Shown here piece by piece: positions 25,837 to 40,800 of a stretch of DNA of 64,000 nucleotides. This DNA is from Apus apus (taxonomy: Eukaryota > Chordata > Aves > Apodiformes > Apodidae): contig NC_067282.1 in the NCBI RefSeq assembly GCF_020740795.1, positions 170,964,274-171,028,273 on the forward strand, read 5' to 3'. The position numbers were made by a program, and so were the translations under genes. The number at the start of each line of letters is the position of its first letter. Positions within the stretch are counted from its first letter, which is position 1. Under the pieces are notes generated by a model. It did no database searches, was not told where the DNA came from, and worked only from the letters and a program-made list of their open reading frames with translations.

Positions 25837-28800
25837 CTCTTCCCTTCCTTTGTATATCAGGCTTTCCTGGCTGCTGAAAAACTTCATGTCTCATTTTCAT
25901 GAGGTGGAGATGATTGGAAAATATTTTATATTCTGTCTAATTGCTAATATTTCCATGGAAAAATGGCTCAGGTTTTGATGAGGTCAGAGGTTTGAGTGAT
26001 GATTGACTCCTACAGGACCGATCTGCAATATTCAGGAAGGACATAGTAAGTGTTTCAAGGATCTCAAGCTGCAAATATGAGATTTACTTCATTTTTGAGA
26101 ATCATAGACAACATCTGTGTTCAAATATTATACCCAACATGGGAAGGATTTATATTTAGCTCTCCTGTTGACAGAAAGGCCATTCACAGAAGTAGGAGGT
26201 AGTGGTAGCTTAGGAGCCAGTGATCATGATTTGATTACCTTTGTTCTGTGTAACTAGAACAGAGTCCAAACCAGTAAACTATATACATCCTTGGGGCTTG
26301 ACAAAGGCCAACTTTCTACCAAGCTGAAAACAATTGACTGAAGTCAGCTGGGAGATGACTCTAAAAAGAAAAATGTTAATTAGGAGATATTTAAGAATAT
26401 TTCACTGAATGCTAAGAAAGCCACAATACCACAATTGGGAAAGAAGGCTGGGCTGGTTACCAAATAACTTGACTTAGAAGGAAAGCAAAATAACCTAAAA
26501 GCATTTTTTAAAAAAAGAATAAATTAATGGAAGGATGAATTTATAACACTAAATACAGATGAGTAACTATGAACTGTAAGAAGCCAATAGGAGAAAAACA
26601 GGTAGAATTTGATGGCTGGCATGTCTGACAATAAAAAGGGACTTTCCTTAATTGACCAAAGCAGAGAAGCAGCCTAACCAAGGTGCTAGGTTATTACTGA
26701 AGAGAAGTGGTAGCATTGCTGCTGTAGAGGATAGAGATTTATTCTGCATTTGAGAAGAGAGCCCATGAAGAGCAACTGTTTCCCAACCCCTTTACAAACA
26801 CATTTGACCTTGAAGACTTAAATCCTCCCATAACTAAACTTTAATCTTCCTGCACATTTTCTTGTCTCTGCTTTCCCTTTTCTACACTTAAACAGTCGTG
26901 CTCAGTTCTTTTCCACTTTCTACCTCAGTCTCACGTCATGGGTCGCCTGCAAGAAAGCAAAACACAAGGCTAACTCCTTTCCTTCCTCATGCAGACTTCC
27001 TATAACTTTCCTGCACTTGAAGACTTGGCTGAACTCAGACAGCACTCTTTTGAAAGAAAGCAAAGCCCTGGCAAGTGTTTTGATGACACCATTTCTTGCC
27101 CAGCTTCAAGCAATGCCAGGAGAGCCACTTGAGCTCCTCAGATCGGCTTTTCCTTCCCCTGACTGTTGGGGATGTATATCCCCTTTTGAAGAAGGTACTG
27201 TAATTAATACTGGTCCACACAGGCTAGTCAAAAACAGCTCCTGCTGCAGTTTTAAATGAGATTAATAGTTTGGATGAGAAAAGAAACACTGATGTAATAG
27301 ACCTCAAGGCTGCAAGGCCACTATGTTGCTTTATATTTCTAATGACTGGTTAAGGTGGTGTAACAGTGCCAAAGGAATATGGCAGTGTATAAGTGAATGA
27401 GAAACTGAACAAACTAAGTGTCAATGAGGGTGGAAGAATCATTCTCAAATGACTCCCCAGCACTACAAGGTCCTGTACTCAAACCCTGCTCCAGTTCCCT
27501 TTTTTTCTGGCAATGCCTGAAAGAAAGAAAGTGGAAGACAGAGAGACACCAAGAGGCATTACCTGTGTCCCTAGGACAGTCACTATCCCATCTCCTCTGC
27601 CATCTGGTGTTGTGGGTACTGTTCCTGCCCATAAGGTCCTGTAGGAATGCAGGTTTGCAAATATTCTATACCCCAAGATCCATATTTCCATGGCAGAGCA
27701 CAATTCACAGGGCAGATGAGGAAAAAAAATAAGCCTGTCCAGCTGATGGGACAAGACCTCCCCAGGACACAGCTGGAGCTCACAGGGAGCCCAGCTGCAG
27801 ACCTTCTCATGCTCTCTCAGCAGTGAGCACAGTTCAGACCCAGTTCCTGGCACCTTGTAATATTATGCCCTGCAGCTGGGGCATTGGCAGCTCTGGAGTG
27901 GGTTTCTCTCAGCCTCTCCTGTTGAAACACTTTCTATATACTTAAATCAATTATGCATTTGCTTGGCCCGGACTGAGAGTAGGGAGATTCAGAGATAAAC
28001 TGTGAGAATAACTGAAGACTGTAAAACTGTCTGCAGCTGAATTAAGGCAGGAAAAGTTGAAATCATAGGAACACACCTGCATAGGTATGTCACCTACTGA
28101 AAGGTTCTTCTCCTCGGAGATGATGTTAAAGAATTTCCGTTTAAATAAATTCAGAAAATAAGGACCACCATCCTATTAGCACAACTGCTATTGCCTGAAG
28201 GGATTGTCCATCCCTGGAAATAAGGCTCTGCAGAAAAACAGGGATGGCTGGATTTCCCTCTGTGGTCTGCTGGAGCTCAAAGGGAGAGGCCTTATGACTA
28301 TTTTAGGTGAGGAATCAGACAATATTGTCACCATGGGCTGTTCTTGTCTTATCATATACTGTGCAGAATAACCAATAATGCACCTTATGTTACCTCTCAC
28401 TGAAGTAACTCTTTACATATTTTTTTTCTAACATTTTGTAGATTTGTACATTCACAGGCTCCTAAACAGTTCACACTCAGAAATATTCTCACCTTCCTCA
28501 GCCCATCTCCCTTCCAGTCTCTCTCTGGCCTCCCTATTTGCTCTTCCAAGAAAAATGTCCTTCATCTTTTTGTTTGTTTGTTTGTTTCTTAAAGCTTTTC
28601 ATTTTGAAAAGAGCAGGTAAAAGAAAAAGTATCCTTGAACTTGGACAAAACTGAACAGAAAACTGAGTAGAGCTTTGCCAGGAATATTGAACATTTTCAA
28701 TAGATGACCTAGCAGAAGGCTCAGGGTGCCAAGAAAGGTAAACAACATTGTTGTCTGTCTCCTTTTCAGTTCTCTTAGGTGGATATGCAAATTAAAAAAA

Positions 28801-31800
28801 AAAATATAAAGGAAGCATTTCTGCTTTCTGGAAGGGAAGGAAGAAAGGGGAACTATCAAGACAAGCAAATGGTTTATACTTTGACAACAGCAAAGGGGGT
28901 TCAAAGCAGTTAGTCTGCATCAAATACAGAAAACAATCTGCTTTAAACTCACAAAACCACAGTCCACAGACAAAACCCAAATCAGCCGTGCTATGAACAG
29001 AATAGCAAAATCTCAGAAAATGGTAAACACCACCCCAGAAATACAAGGACACAGAAACTCTGCTGACACATTGCAGAGACCCAACAAAGACCTTTCTCTG
29101 AAAAGGGGCTTCTTGGGCTGACAGTCACTGGCTTTTTTTTGGTGTGTGTGTGGGGAATTTTTAATGGCATCCTACACTTCTGGCCCCTTCATAACCCCTT
29201 CCTGCAGCAGAAGTTCTCTCTCCTCAAGAATGCAAAATTTGGCTGTTTTTTAAAACCTTAGGGATGGAATGAAACAGAAGTCAGTCAATAAGCCACATAA
29301 CTAAGTCTGACTTCTCCCCTTTCAGTTGCAGATGGACTTACTAATGTGAAAATGTCATGACTACGTAACAGCCACAGTGCTCAATAAGGTTTAGCAGAGA
29401 GTGAAGAATAGTTATTTTATGCCTTTGGGATCATTTCTGTAGTCTGAAGGACATTAAAAGCAGGAAGCAAAATTCTCTTGTTAATTTAATATGATGATCA
29501 CTATTCAAGTGCTCTCCTTTTCTTGAAATCAACAGGGAATATCTGCCTTGTAAAAGGCATACGTGAAATCTCAAGCAAAAATCTGTATCCTCTGATGGAT
29601 AATTCAGTAGAGACTATTTTGCCCTTAAGTCCTCAGGTATCCCCAGTCTTCCTATGCCTCCAACAGGTTTATGACAATAAAAGATCTTCTTTTGTTCCAA
29701 TAAAGAAGCTCTAACTGAATTTTAAAGAAAAAATTGAAATGTCTTACAATACAGCATTGCAGGGATGAGAAACTGTCTGCACTGAGGGAAATGAGTTAAA
29801 GCTAGAAAAGAAATAAACAAGAAACATTCCATTTTTAGAAAATTGCACATAACTCACATGTCAAAAGGCAGAGATTAGAACAACAGATTTGTGCTGAGAT
29901 ATGGTCAGGAGAAGTAAGTGTATTCACATAAGATACAGGACCATCCAAATACTGTGAAATGGCAGAAGATTATAACTAACATGCCAGAAGCATGACTGAA
30001 TGTAGAAATCTCAGAGACAGGCCACATTTTACCATAAACTAAATTATGTGCTTTTCAAAAGTAAATAAACATATACAAAATTGATAGCTCCAGCTTTAGT
30101 ACCCAATCAACAAAATGTATAATTAATCAAGCACTGGAAGGAACAAAATCCCACAGTTATTACAAAATTGTAGAAGTCGGTGCCACTTTCAGACACTGGA
30201 GGTTACCAGCTTGTACCCAAGAGGAATCTTTTTTGTTTTGAATTGGTTGTTTTTGAAGCAAAAACCAACTCTTATGGTTGCATGTGAGCCTGGAGATGAT
30301 GGTGATTGAGTTCAGCTTCTTGCTGGCTTTGGTTTACTGTGCTGTGCTGAGCAAGTCAACAAACTTCAGTGTGCCCATGTCTCTCAGATGATAGAACATC
30401 AGTAACTTCCAGCTCTGCAATTTTCAGTCTGAACTGCAAATTCTTTCGTTGTCATTTGCTATCAGTATCAGGCTTGCCATAATGAAATGCTAATTGTATT
30501 CATCCTTCTTGATGCCATAGTATATTATAGCTGGAGCAATAACAAATTAGGGTAGTGATCTTGGTATTTAGAGATCCACACGTGCTTCAGCTGTGCAGCT
30601 TTTTCTGACCTGTAGTGTCACTGAGATAGCACTAATAACCATGAGTAACTCACTCAGGGATGCCTGCTGGTGATTAAAAAGACCTGAAACAACCTTTTGA
30701 GCAGATAACCCTCTAGGACTATCTGTCTCTACAAGAGGTGTGAATACCTATCAGTTAGGTACATCATGCAGAGTGGAAAACACGTCTGTATCTAATCCAA
30801 TCAGTAATCAAACATGCATGGTTTTCTCTCTGCATTGTTTGTATTTGGTGCTTCTGTTTCTTATTTTCCACTTCTCTTATCCTGGTTGGTGCCAGTGTGA
30901 CTTTGGAGTATGGTAAACACCAAGACTACTCTATAAACGTGGGGTCGGTGGGGCACTTCCACAGTGCCCAGCACAACCACTTCTTTACAGAACCACACAG
31001 GAAACAAAATGCTTCTCCACCTCTCTGCGTTCATGTAGGTGCTTTAGTAACTCCAAGACACTCTCTCTGAGGGAGAGAGCAGTAGAGGTGTCTTTCAGGA
31101 TCAAACATTATCGAGGTAGGCACTCTGAACAAGTGATAGCAAAGAGACCACCTGAAATCAGAAGGTGCTATGAGAACGTGCAACGCTGAATTGAGCAGGA
31201 CATTTTCTGGCCAGAACAGTATTTTCCCGCTCTTGTAACTAGATCAAATTTCTTTAAAGCTGATACCCAGAGGATTCTTCCTGAGCTTACAAGCTTGTTG
31301 CATCTATCCACCCTGCATGGCTCCCAGGTGCAGCAGGCAGAACACATGAGGAACCTCTTTCCTGACGACCTCGAAAAATCGACTGCTAAATCCACTGCTC
31401 TGTATCGTTTTCTTCACTGTATGAAACATGAGCCCCTTGGAGGTAAAGTTAAGGGAGTCTTTGGTGTCTTAGGAGATTAATCTAAGAGCAAACATATTAA
31501 TATTATGCTAATTGGTTAGAGTGTTGATCCTTCTCTCCTTAGAGATGTAGAAATCCTTCCTGATACTCAAAAGAGTCCAGTGCAAATCCCACAGTGATAA
31601 TAAAAGTCCTAAGGAAATGTAGCTAATAAAACCCACTGCCTTAATGCTTTGTCCTACTGTCTTTCTGCTCGCAGTTTTGGCACAGTTGCAAGTGAACTTC
31701 AAAAAGCATAATGCCTTTCTAGGAAATAGGACACCATCTATAAATCCCTCCAAAAATCCCATCCCTTTTTGTCCTGTGTGACCAGGTTATTGCAGCTACA

Positions 31801-34800
31801 CGGCAGAAGTTACTTAAAGAAAATCCAAGGAATTTCAAATTTCTGTGGACTAGTGCTCGGAAAGAGAAGAATGGAAAGGAGAGCTGTGCTCATTTCTCTT
31901 CCAGCTGTGGCTTGACACTTGAAGATATATGTGATGTGATGCAATGCAAAGGCTCTTTTGGACGCAGCTCAAAGCAGCACAAGATAAGCCTTGCTGCTCA
32001 CTGTGGTATCTGCCAGCTTTTCTTGGACCACAGGGTGGGAACTTCTGGTCTAGCTCCTTCCAGAGGCTCTTTGCAGTTCATTTCCCAGAACATATTATCT
32101 GAAACAAATGGGGATCTAAGTCTGCTTTCTGGAGTAAGTTTCATCATTTGTTGTTTTGGGCTGCTTAAGAGCAAGGCACCCATTCCTAGAGAGGGGAGAG
32201 AGAGAATCTTTGTAGACATCCCAAGCCTCCATGCCACAGAGAGTTACAGCTGCCCCGAAAATTGTCACAGGAGATACTTGTCTTCTGAGCATCCACAGAT
32301 ATATGTCCCCTCCAGAGAACCTCAAGCAAAAAGAACCCAGGAAGACACATTTAGACAATAAAGACAGTCTGGTTTAGCCAGCTCTGAGTCAAGGTGCCTG
32401 ACAGGGCTCAACAGGCAAGGAAAACAGGAATACATAGAAAAACTGAATCATTTTGATTTGTTTTTGCTTTTTTTCTATTATTCTTCAGATTTATTTTCTT
32501 TCTATTTCTTCTACTACCATGTTTCTGGACACTTCCTCCCCTTGCATAGTCTTTCCTCATCTGCCCCACTCAAATCCCAGCTGTGCCTTGCAATGGCCTT
32601 TCTCCACTCCTGCTTCAGGGGTGTTCCTGGCAGCTTGTTAATTAAGTAGAATCCCTGTGCTGATAAATTTCCTGTCACTGCCCTTGTGAAATACTGAATA
32701 ACATCAAAAACTTCTGCTAAGCTGAGCAAAGAGTTGGATCCAAGTCAGAAAGCTTTCTGTTGAACCCAAGATGCCTGTGAGCAACAACAACAAAAAAAAA
32801 CAAACACAAAAAGGGAGAGATTGTTTTATGGTGAAGCCACAGCAAACAGTTGACTTACTAATGGCTTATTGCAGAAAGGAAGGGTAAAATTTAATGCAAA
32901 ATGAGAGCTTATATACTTATTCTTCCTCAAACTAAAAGCCACTGATTTCCTTCGGGGATTCTCTGTCCCTTAACTTCCTTATTTACTTAATCTGTGTACT
33001 GTAGTCTTGCCTGTTGCATCTCATCTTTCACATTTCTGAGCATCCTAACTTGGAAGACCCATTCAATTCTGTCTTTGTTAGAAGCAAAAAATACCAGAAA
33101 AGGAAGAGTATTTTCTAAGAAGGCCCAAGATTTGCCTTAGGTTTCAGGTGAACCCAAGTAGCTATTCTGTGGGCTGCTCAAGTTTTTGCTGCATTGAGCC
33201 CTCAGCCTCCAGTTAGTAAAAGCCAGGAACCCACCCTGTGGGAAGCTTAGTGCTTCAGATGAAGCTGCTCCTGACAGAAAGGCCCTCATATAATGTGTGC
33301 CAAATGGAGGGAAGGCAAACTCCTCCTCTTCTCTAGCAAGTCGAGCTGGGGGAGCAAAACACCCCACGCTTCTTTCAAAAGTAAAATGCCAGAAGATTGG
33401 GGTGTTCCAAGTGAACTGAGGACATATGATTTGCGTTAGATCACATAATGTAAATACTGTAAAAATAGAAACTGAAAATCACAATGTTTCATTAAAAACA
33501 TGAGTGTGAGGTGTTGTCAACACTGCTATGTTTTTTTCCCCTTTATTTCACTTTCAACCCCCTTCCTTATAAAATATTAGTCCACTTTTCCTGTCAGCTC
33601 TATACCTGCTCCTTGGGACCAAATAGGCCTTGTTTCATTCGGGGCTATAGATGTATCATACACTTGTAATCTGTTAGTGATTAATGTATCAGTAGGTGCT
33701 GCTCAAAATCATACTGCCAGCTCCCTCTTTATTTTTTACAAGTATTAGAGCTCTGTGAAGCCCTGCAGAGACCATCCCCTGTGCAGCTCTTCAGCTTTCC
33801 TGCACAGAGCTCTGAGTCTGCCAGATAGAGGGATTTTGCTCATCAGTTTGGTAATATTTTTCCATTTAGCTCTCAACAGCAGCAAACAATAGTTCAACTT
33901 CTGCTAAACTTTCTGCTTTTTAGCACTCTGGTCACGGACTGAAACCTGGTTTGGTAAATCAGGGTGGCCCGACAGCAGCTGCCACTGGCGGCCGGTTTTG
34001 GGACACCCACTCCCCACATGCTGTTATTGATGGTGGGAGTTTCTGGCTGGCTGGATGTCAATGGGATGTCCCTTTCCCACAAATCCTCCTCCTTCCCCCT
34101 CTTGTCCAGTTCAGCCTCCCAGTTCAGCCATGTTACTGTCTGGATCACAGGACTAAGCCACTAAAGGATGTTGTGAGGATAAAGCCAAGGGGGCAGATTT
34201 CTTGTACTTCAGCCTTAAGATCATAACCTCTGGTGAGAACACAGAGAAAATGCAAGAAAAGAGGTGCATCATTCCCAGCCTCAAGAGCAGCTCCCAGTCT
34301 TCTCCAAAGAAAGCAGCAATGGTGGAGATGGAGGCACCCACAGACCAGCTGTCACAGCTGAAGAGCTGGGCAGAACCTGCAGCACAAGCTGGAAACTTGG
34401 CCTGATTTAGATGTACGCTGGCCCAGCAAGGACAGGCAAGGGGCATCTTGCTCAGCTCCCTTCACCGGGCCCAAGGATCTTCCAAGCACAAGGGGAAGGA
34501 GTCCACCCTTCCTCATCTGAGACCACTATTTGAAGGCAGCTAAGAACCTAAGCTGACATCTTCTTCCCATCCTGAAGTGGCCTTAACCTCAAACAAGACC
34601 CTGTGGTGCAAGCAAACAAAAATTCTGCATTTCAGCAACGTCGAACACAATTTCAAAAGCCGGAAAGAGAGCCTGGCAATACATCCCAGACAACATACTC
34701 ATATTGCAACACTTATTCTGAGAGTAATAACTTCAGGGTTACAGTATATGAGGCATTCTCCACCCCACTCCATCTCTGCATGGGAGTAGTGAGCAAAACA

Positions 34801-37800
34801 ACACGGAAAATACATTTCATCTGTAACCATCTGCATATGTGAATGGCAGAGCTTGGAAATCATGTGGGCACATGTTCCGCCTGACAGAAAAGCAAGCAGA
34901 ATTTTCTCTCTGTTCTGTGATCCTGGATGGAGTTTTAAAGTTGGTGAATAATCAAGATGCAGTTTAGCAATCCTATTTCCAATTAGTCTGTCCATTGTGC
35001 AAGTAAATGAGAAGATAAAAGAAGTTCCTTTTTATTACTGCACATATGGGATGGCTCTTTTAATCATCTTCAAAGTACCTTCATCAAAGGTTTCCACACC
35101 CTCCAACAGGACATCAGAGCAGAACACACCTCGGAAAGAAAAGTAACTGTATTTCGCTCACTCACTATTCACACAGTCAGTTCTGACTGCAGCAAAGTCC
35201 CATGCCCCCATCTTCTCTGAGCAGCTGTGAAATACACTGAGTGTGAGCAAGTTTAACCTGAAACTAGTTCTGCAGCCAGGCTGTAGCAATTCCCACATAT
35301 TACTTTATTTTACCACAGTGATTCCAGTGAGTGCCATAACGTAGTTTCAGAGATGGATTTTCCCTGGTTTCTAGGATAGAGGGGCAGGGCACAGGGTGTT
35401 GTACAGGAAGGGAAAAGCCACATCCACCCAGGCCTCCCCCAGCTGGAGCCTTGATCCCATATTCCTTCTGCAGTTTCTGGGCCATCATACTCTGAGAAAA
35501 GTTGTCTTCATGAGGCAGGTCCTTTATTTGCTCCTCTGAATTTGAATAAGCATGAGTTTCTCTGTTTCCAAGGACAGCACTGTTTTTCATGTCAAAATGC
35601 TAAGAAATCACTCATCAAGCATTCAAAGGCATCACATTCAAAACAGGGAAGAACCTTTTCCTTGAGAAGAACCTTTTCCTTTCTGATGTCCAAACTTTTG
35701 GCAAAAACCTTCTCAAATGGAAAAGAGCTAAAAACACAGTGTTCTCCTTTTAGTTGGGTAAAGAAAACTGAGAGAAGGGTTCAGGTTTTGGTTTTGTTTG
35801 TTGTTTGGTTGTTTTTTTACAGCCTGATATTAGCCACTAAGCCTCCAAAAACCAGATCAAAGAAATTCCCCATTGACCCCAAAAATTTTGATTAGGAGAA
35901 AAACAGACATGAAGAAAAAAAAGAAAAGTTGTGGCTGGTTCATAACAGGAGTAAAGGTGTCTGTCTAACATGGCCTTGTTGATCACCAGATGGTGCCCTC
36001 AGATCCCTCCACTGTACTGGAACACAGATAAATTTTTCAGCTCTTTCCATAAATCCCCCTGGAAGCCTAGAGACACACCACAGGTCTTGTGCAAGAGTGA
36101 AAAGAAACAAAAATTAAACGGAAAGCTGGGTAAATTAAACATCTCACCCAGGTCAGGTACCACTGTACAGGTTTTTTACCAGCTCTTGATCTATTTGGGG
36201 ATGAAAAAAGGAGAGAAAAAGGAAAGTATACAAGAGAAGAGGAAGGAAAGACAAACAGAAGGAATAGAAAATTTTCAGCCTGCCAGCTTTAACAGAGGTG
36301 GCAGCAACCTGTTTGCCATGAAGACACAGTATGAGGGCACAAATCAAACCCAGAACATTTGTTTATGAGGTAACTCCTTTCCTGGAGACCAAAGCAGCTT
36401 ATAGAATCAAAAATCACTATTAGCACCAGCCACACTGCATGGTAAGCCGCTAGCAGGTGAGCATGGTTAAAAAAACAACAAACCACCTGCTCATGTTAAC
36501 TATGTACATACAACTTCGTTATAGTAAGGATGTTTACAATTCACTTTTTTCCTGATGCTGAACTTCAGCAAATACCAGCCTTGCATGTGTTTGTAGTGCT
36601 CTGAGCCCTGTAACATGTGATTGAGGGCTGCACATGGCTTCAGAGACCACCTCTGTGGGCTGCTGCTGGAGGCATCATCACTTCATACACTGTGAGGGGA
36701 AGGGTGAGAGCAGGCTTCTTATTAGTTAAATTCAAGTAGTAGTCAAGGCTAACCATAGGGAATAGTAATACCTGTAAGGTAATAAATATAATAGTTAAGA
36801 GCCCGATGCACTGTGTTTCCTGAAGGAAAAAGTTATTCAAAAGTATGTATATTCAAAATATAGATAAAAATAGCCTCCTACAGTTACTCTGTCCTTTAGC
36901 TAAAGGTGCCCAGGTCTCATTTCTGTGCTCCTTGGCAAATAGAGAAGGAAGCTGGGAAATTACACGGGAGATTTATTATAGGTTATCCTTAATATAGAAT
37001 GTGTATTTAAATTATGTCATTAGTACCTTTCAACTTTTTTTCTTTGATCTAAAAAAATAAGCTCTAGGTTGAGATTATTCCCTGCACAGGGCTTCATCCT
37101 CAGTTTATATAATTACTACATAATGTAAAATCAAACCACATGCAGGTGCTGGGGTCCAGGTCTCCCTCATCCCTATGAGTGGCCAGATCTCTAGGACAGA
37201 GCTTTTTCACTCTTCATGATTTGCAGCCTTTCCAGTGGTTGAACAGATCCACTTATAGCTATTCTTTAAACAAGACTATAGCCTGTAACTTTAGAAGATG
37301 TCAACACCTTCCTCGCTTTCATCCTCATGAAGCCACAGCCCACAGGATGAAACCCACCCATCCTGTGTAGGTGGCACAGAGCCATGTTCCTCTATCCCAG
37401 AATTTGACTTTGCATCTGCGTTGTCACCACCTCAACAGGAGGCACAGAAATTGCCCCCATGTACCCTAAAACAGACAACAAGTTAAGAAACTTGTTCATC
37501 AGGAGGAGAACTGTTGGTTGGAACTGCTTGGGTTTGAAGGTGCCGGTCATGGAAACCACCGGCTGCACAAGATAAAAACAGATTCTGAGGATAAAAGTAA
37601 TGTTAGACATTAAGCCTTTCCTTGAAGCATTTCAAAAGGGAGATTAAAAGCAACCAATTGCTGATTTTCCCAGACATTGTTGGACTAATCACACTTGTTT
37701 AGAACTACAAATGACCACACTTGCTTCAGGCACATCCTGATTTAAAGATCAAAATCAGTCCATTTCTGGCTCTGCCCAAGCACATCAATATTGCTCTTGG

Positions 37801-40800
37801 TTTAAATTCATTATCAAATGGCCAGTAGCAGTTCTAGGTGTGCCAGCCAAATCCCAGAGTTAGTTTTTCAGCTTGATTTGTCTACATTTTTGCTGACATG
37901 GGTTTGCCAAGGGACACAGAGATGCCATAAGCAAAGGCAGAGCTTTAGATGCTCTGGGAATGCTGAAGCCAAACCAGGAAAAGTTACAGAGCATGAGGGC
38001 CTTTGCTGCTGTGCATTTACTGGGCAAGGATAGTGTTTCTTTTTAAGTATCTTAATGACATCTTGGTTCTGTTTTAAGAGCCTAAGTCCTTAAATGGATC
38101 TAGGGTGTTGTTTTTTTCAAGGGACCTGCACTTAGCTGGTGCTTTCCTCCTGGCAGTGAGCCAGCTGGTGCACATCCAGTCAGGCCATGTCAAACCCGCG
38201 TGTCCCTGCACGTGTCTGGTTATGAAGATTTGAAGAACACACTCCTGAAAAATTGATCTGTAAATCTAAGGCTCTTCTCATTTTGCTGGGATGCTGGCAC
38301 TGGCTGTGCCTGGGGCACACATGAACCTGAGAGGTCAGTACTGATTGCTGAGGACTGGCAGGTAAACTGCAAATGCCAGCTCTCAGCCAGAGGCAGGTAA
38401 TTCTTCAAGACACAGGATCCATGTGGCAAAGACCTGAACCCTTTTTTTCTTCAAAGTCCAGAAGCTTCAGAAACACTGTTGGGCTCAATAGTGAGGTCTC
38501 CAGGGCAGAGCAAGCAAGCCAGCAAGTACCTGAGAAGTGGTAGTCGTTAGTCAGGTATGTTTGTCTTTACAGAAGTTTAAAAAATAGATCCTTTTTTCTT
38601 TTAACTTTCAGGTTGGAACAGCTCGACTCCAATATTTTTAATAGATATCTCAGAGGTGGGACCACACCTGATTAATGCCTGGCAGTATCTGGTTGTCACT
38701 GCTGAGCCACTTGTAAGAAAAAAATCAGTCTCTACAAGCCACCTGGTGAATCTAGGAAGCTTCCTTCACCTGCCTGCCACCTGGGGTGTGTTTGCCAGCT
38801 CATCGTCCAGAGAGGAAATTTATTACACTACTAAGAAAGAGCTTTTAGAGTGTTTTACTGTATCACTATAGGCACTGTTTCCAAAGACACACTGTTAGGC
38901 TGTCTCTGTACTTTGGGATCACTGCTCCAAGTTAGCAAGCTTACTAAGAGGAGTCAAATACAGGAGAGAAGCTGCAATAAGAAACCAAAGGTGGATCGCC
39001 TGGAAACTGCTCCACGCCTGATCAAAGATGGGGAAAAAAACCTGGAAACTCTGAGCTACTTCCTTTCCAAAGAACTGCGGTTGGGTTGCAGCAAACTGGT
39101 GTTTGTGTGGAGCACCAGTGGCATCTAGTGTCCGCACCTAGAAGATCACCTCGAGTTTACATGAATACAGAAAGACACGGTGCAGACCGAGGCCAGGGGC
39201 TACAGGGTGGTCTGGTTATGGCTGCAAGCCTGGTCTAACCTCTGGCAGCTAGCAACACAGCATCTTCACGGTCAGATATTCTAGCACTTCTCGAGATGAT
39301 GTTATCGAGGCTTGCAAACTGCAACAGCAAAATCCCCTGCCAGCCTTCTGACCATCACACCAATTTGGAGGTTCAGCAGCAGCGTGGGACACACTGCTTC
39401 TCACATGACAACAGCAGAAGCAGCTCTTCGGCACGAGTGGAACAAACACTTTGCAGTGGGGATGGAAACCAGTGAGTCAGTGCTGGATGGAGAACGTGTC
39501 CAGCCACACTGAGTCATCTGTTGCTCTGCCAAGTGGACAATAGCCCTTCTGTTCCCTCTGGAGAAAAGCATCTTCTCCAAGAGTGCTGGGGGCAGGCAGC
39601 AAGCAGTATTGTTGCAACTGGATGAAAAGTTTATTAGAGCGGGGGACACAGTATAAAAAATTATCATACGCAGTAATCTGGAGTTCAAAAGTGTATGATG
39701 CCTAATGCCACTGTATGTCGTTAGGAGAGTAAGGAAAACTGCAGTTAGAAATCCCAGCTGTGAAACAAGTACAAGATTTCTGACACTGCCTTTGGTGCCT
39801 GGAACAAGTTCACATCTTGTATGGCTTTGCTCAGCTCCCCTCTCCCTGAGCCCACATGCCTGGTAGCAGGTGAGCTGTAGATCACTGGCCTTTCAAAATT
39901 TGACTGTGACCTATGCTGGATAGCCACTGGAGACCTCACTTACTGTTCCTAAGAAGAAACTTTCTTACTTCTTGAGAGCCAAACCCTTTCCTCACATGGG
40001 TGTCCTTGCAGTGTATCTGCACCAACTGTTTCTTCCCCAGACTCTGGGCTGGTGTTCATATCCTTGTGTCATTTGGAGAAGGCACTGGAGCTGTGAGGAA
40101 GGGACAGCAAGGTGTATGCACACAGCAGAGGAGCCTTTATGGGCAGCAAGAAGCAGGGGTAGAGAAACACCACTGAGTGTGTCCAAATAGGGCTGAAAAA
40201 CCGCTCTGCATATCCTTCATCACTGCATGGGCTGTGTGAAGGGCTGCCCTGGAAGCCAGGTTCTCAGCCACATCTGGCTCTCCTAGGCCCTGTGAGGCTT
40301 TCCTGCCCACTCCCACCTCCTGCCCCATGCAGGCTCCCTCCAGGCCAGCTGTGTGGCATCTCCCCAGCAAGGTAAGTGAAGCCCATGAGCCTGGAGGGGA
40401 GGAACAGCCCCACGGCTCAGACGGCAAGTGGAACCCATAGAGGCAAACGGGCACACAGCAGGAACCACAGCAACAGCTGCTGTTTCAGGCTCATGTGCTT
40501 TCTGGTGTTTATTATTCTTTTAATCCCTGGCCACGTCTCCAGTATTATTCTTCTCTTTGTGTGAAGGAGGAAATTTTGCTACTGACCCACTGTTTGTGGT
40601 CCCAGCTGTGTGTACAGCTGCCCAGATGAACATGCTTCTGGTTCGCTGTGAGTCACTGGCCTGGCCCTCCAGCTATTCTCTGTGTGATGTGCACCCAGAC
40701 AAAATCAGAAAGCTATCTTCTGGATGTACCATGTTGCAATAGGACTCCTTTCTTAGGTGTTTCCAGTCACTAGGGGTCAGAGAAAGGGTGCTGGGCTAAG

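Noticed and set aside
31912..32361. 149-codon plus-strand open frame
   Set aside because: No similarity to a known family, and it is overlapped by frames on the other strand. No promoter or splice context was seen.
35300..35590. 96-codon minus-strand frame with protein-like composition
   Set aside because: No recognisable domain or homologue and no flanking exon signals that fit a gene model. Kept only as a note.
38850..39128. 92-codon plus-strand frame with charged, protein-like sequence
   Set aside because: No known family and no second exon with matching phase, so not supported as a gene.
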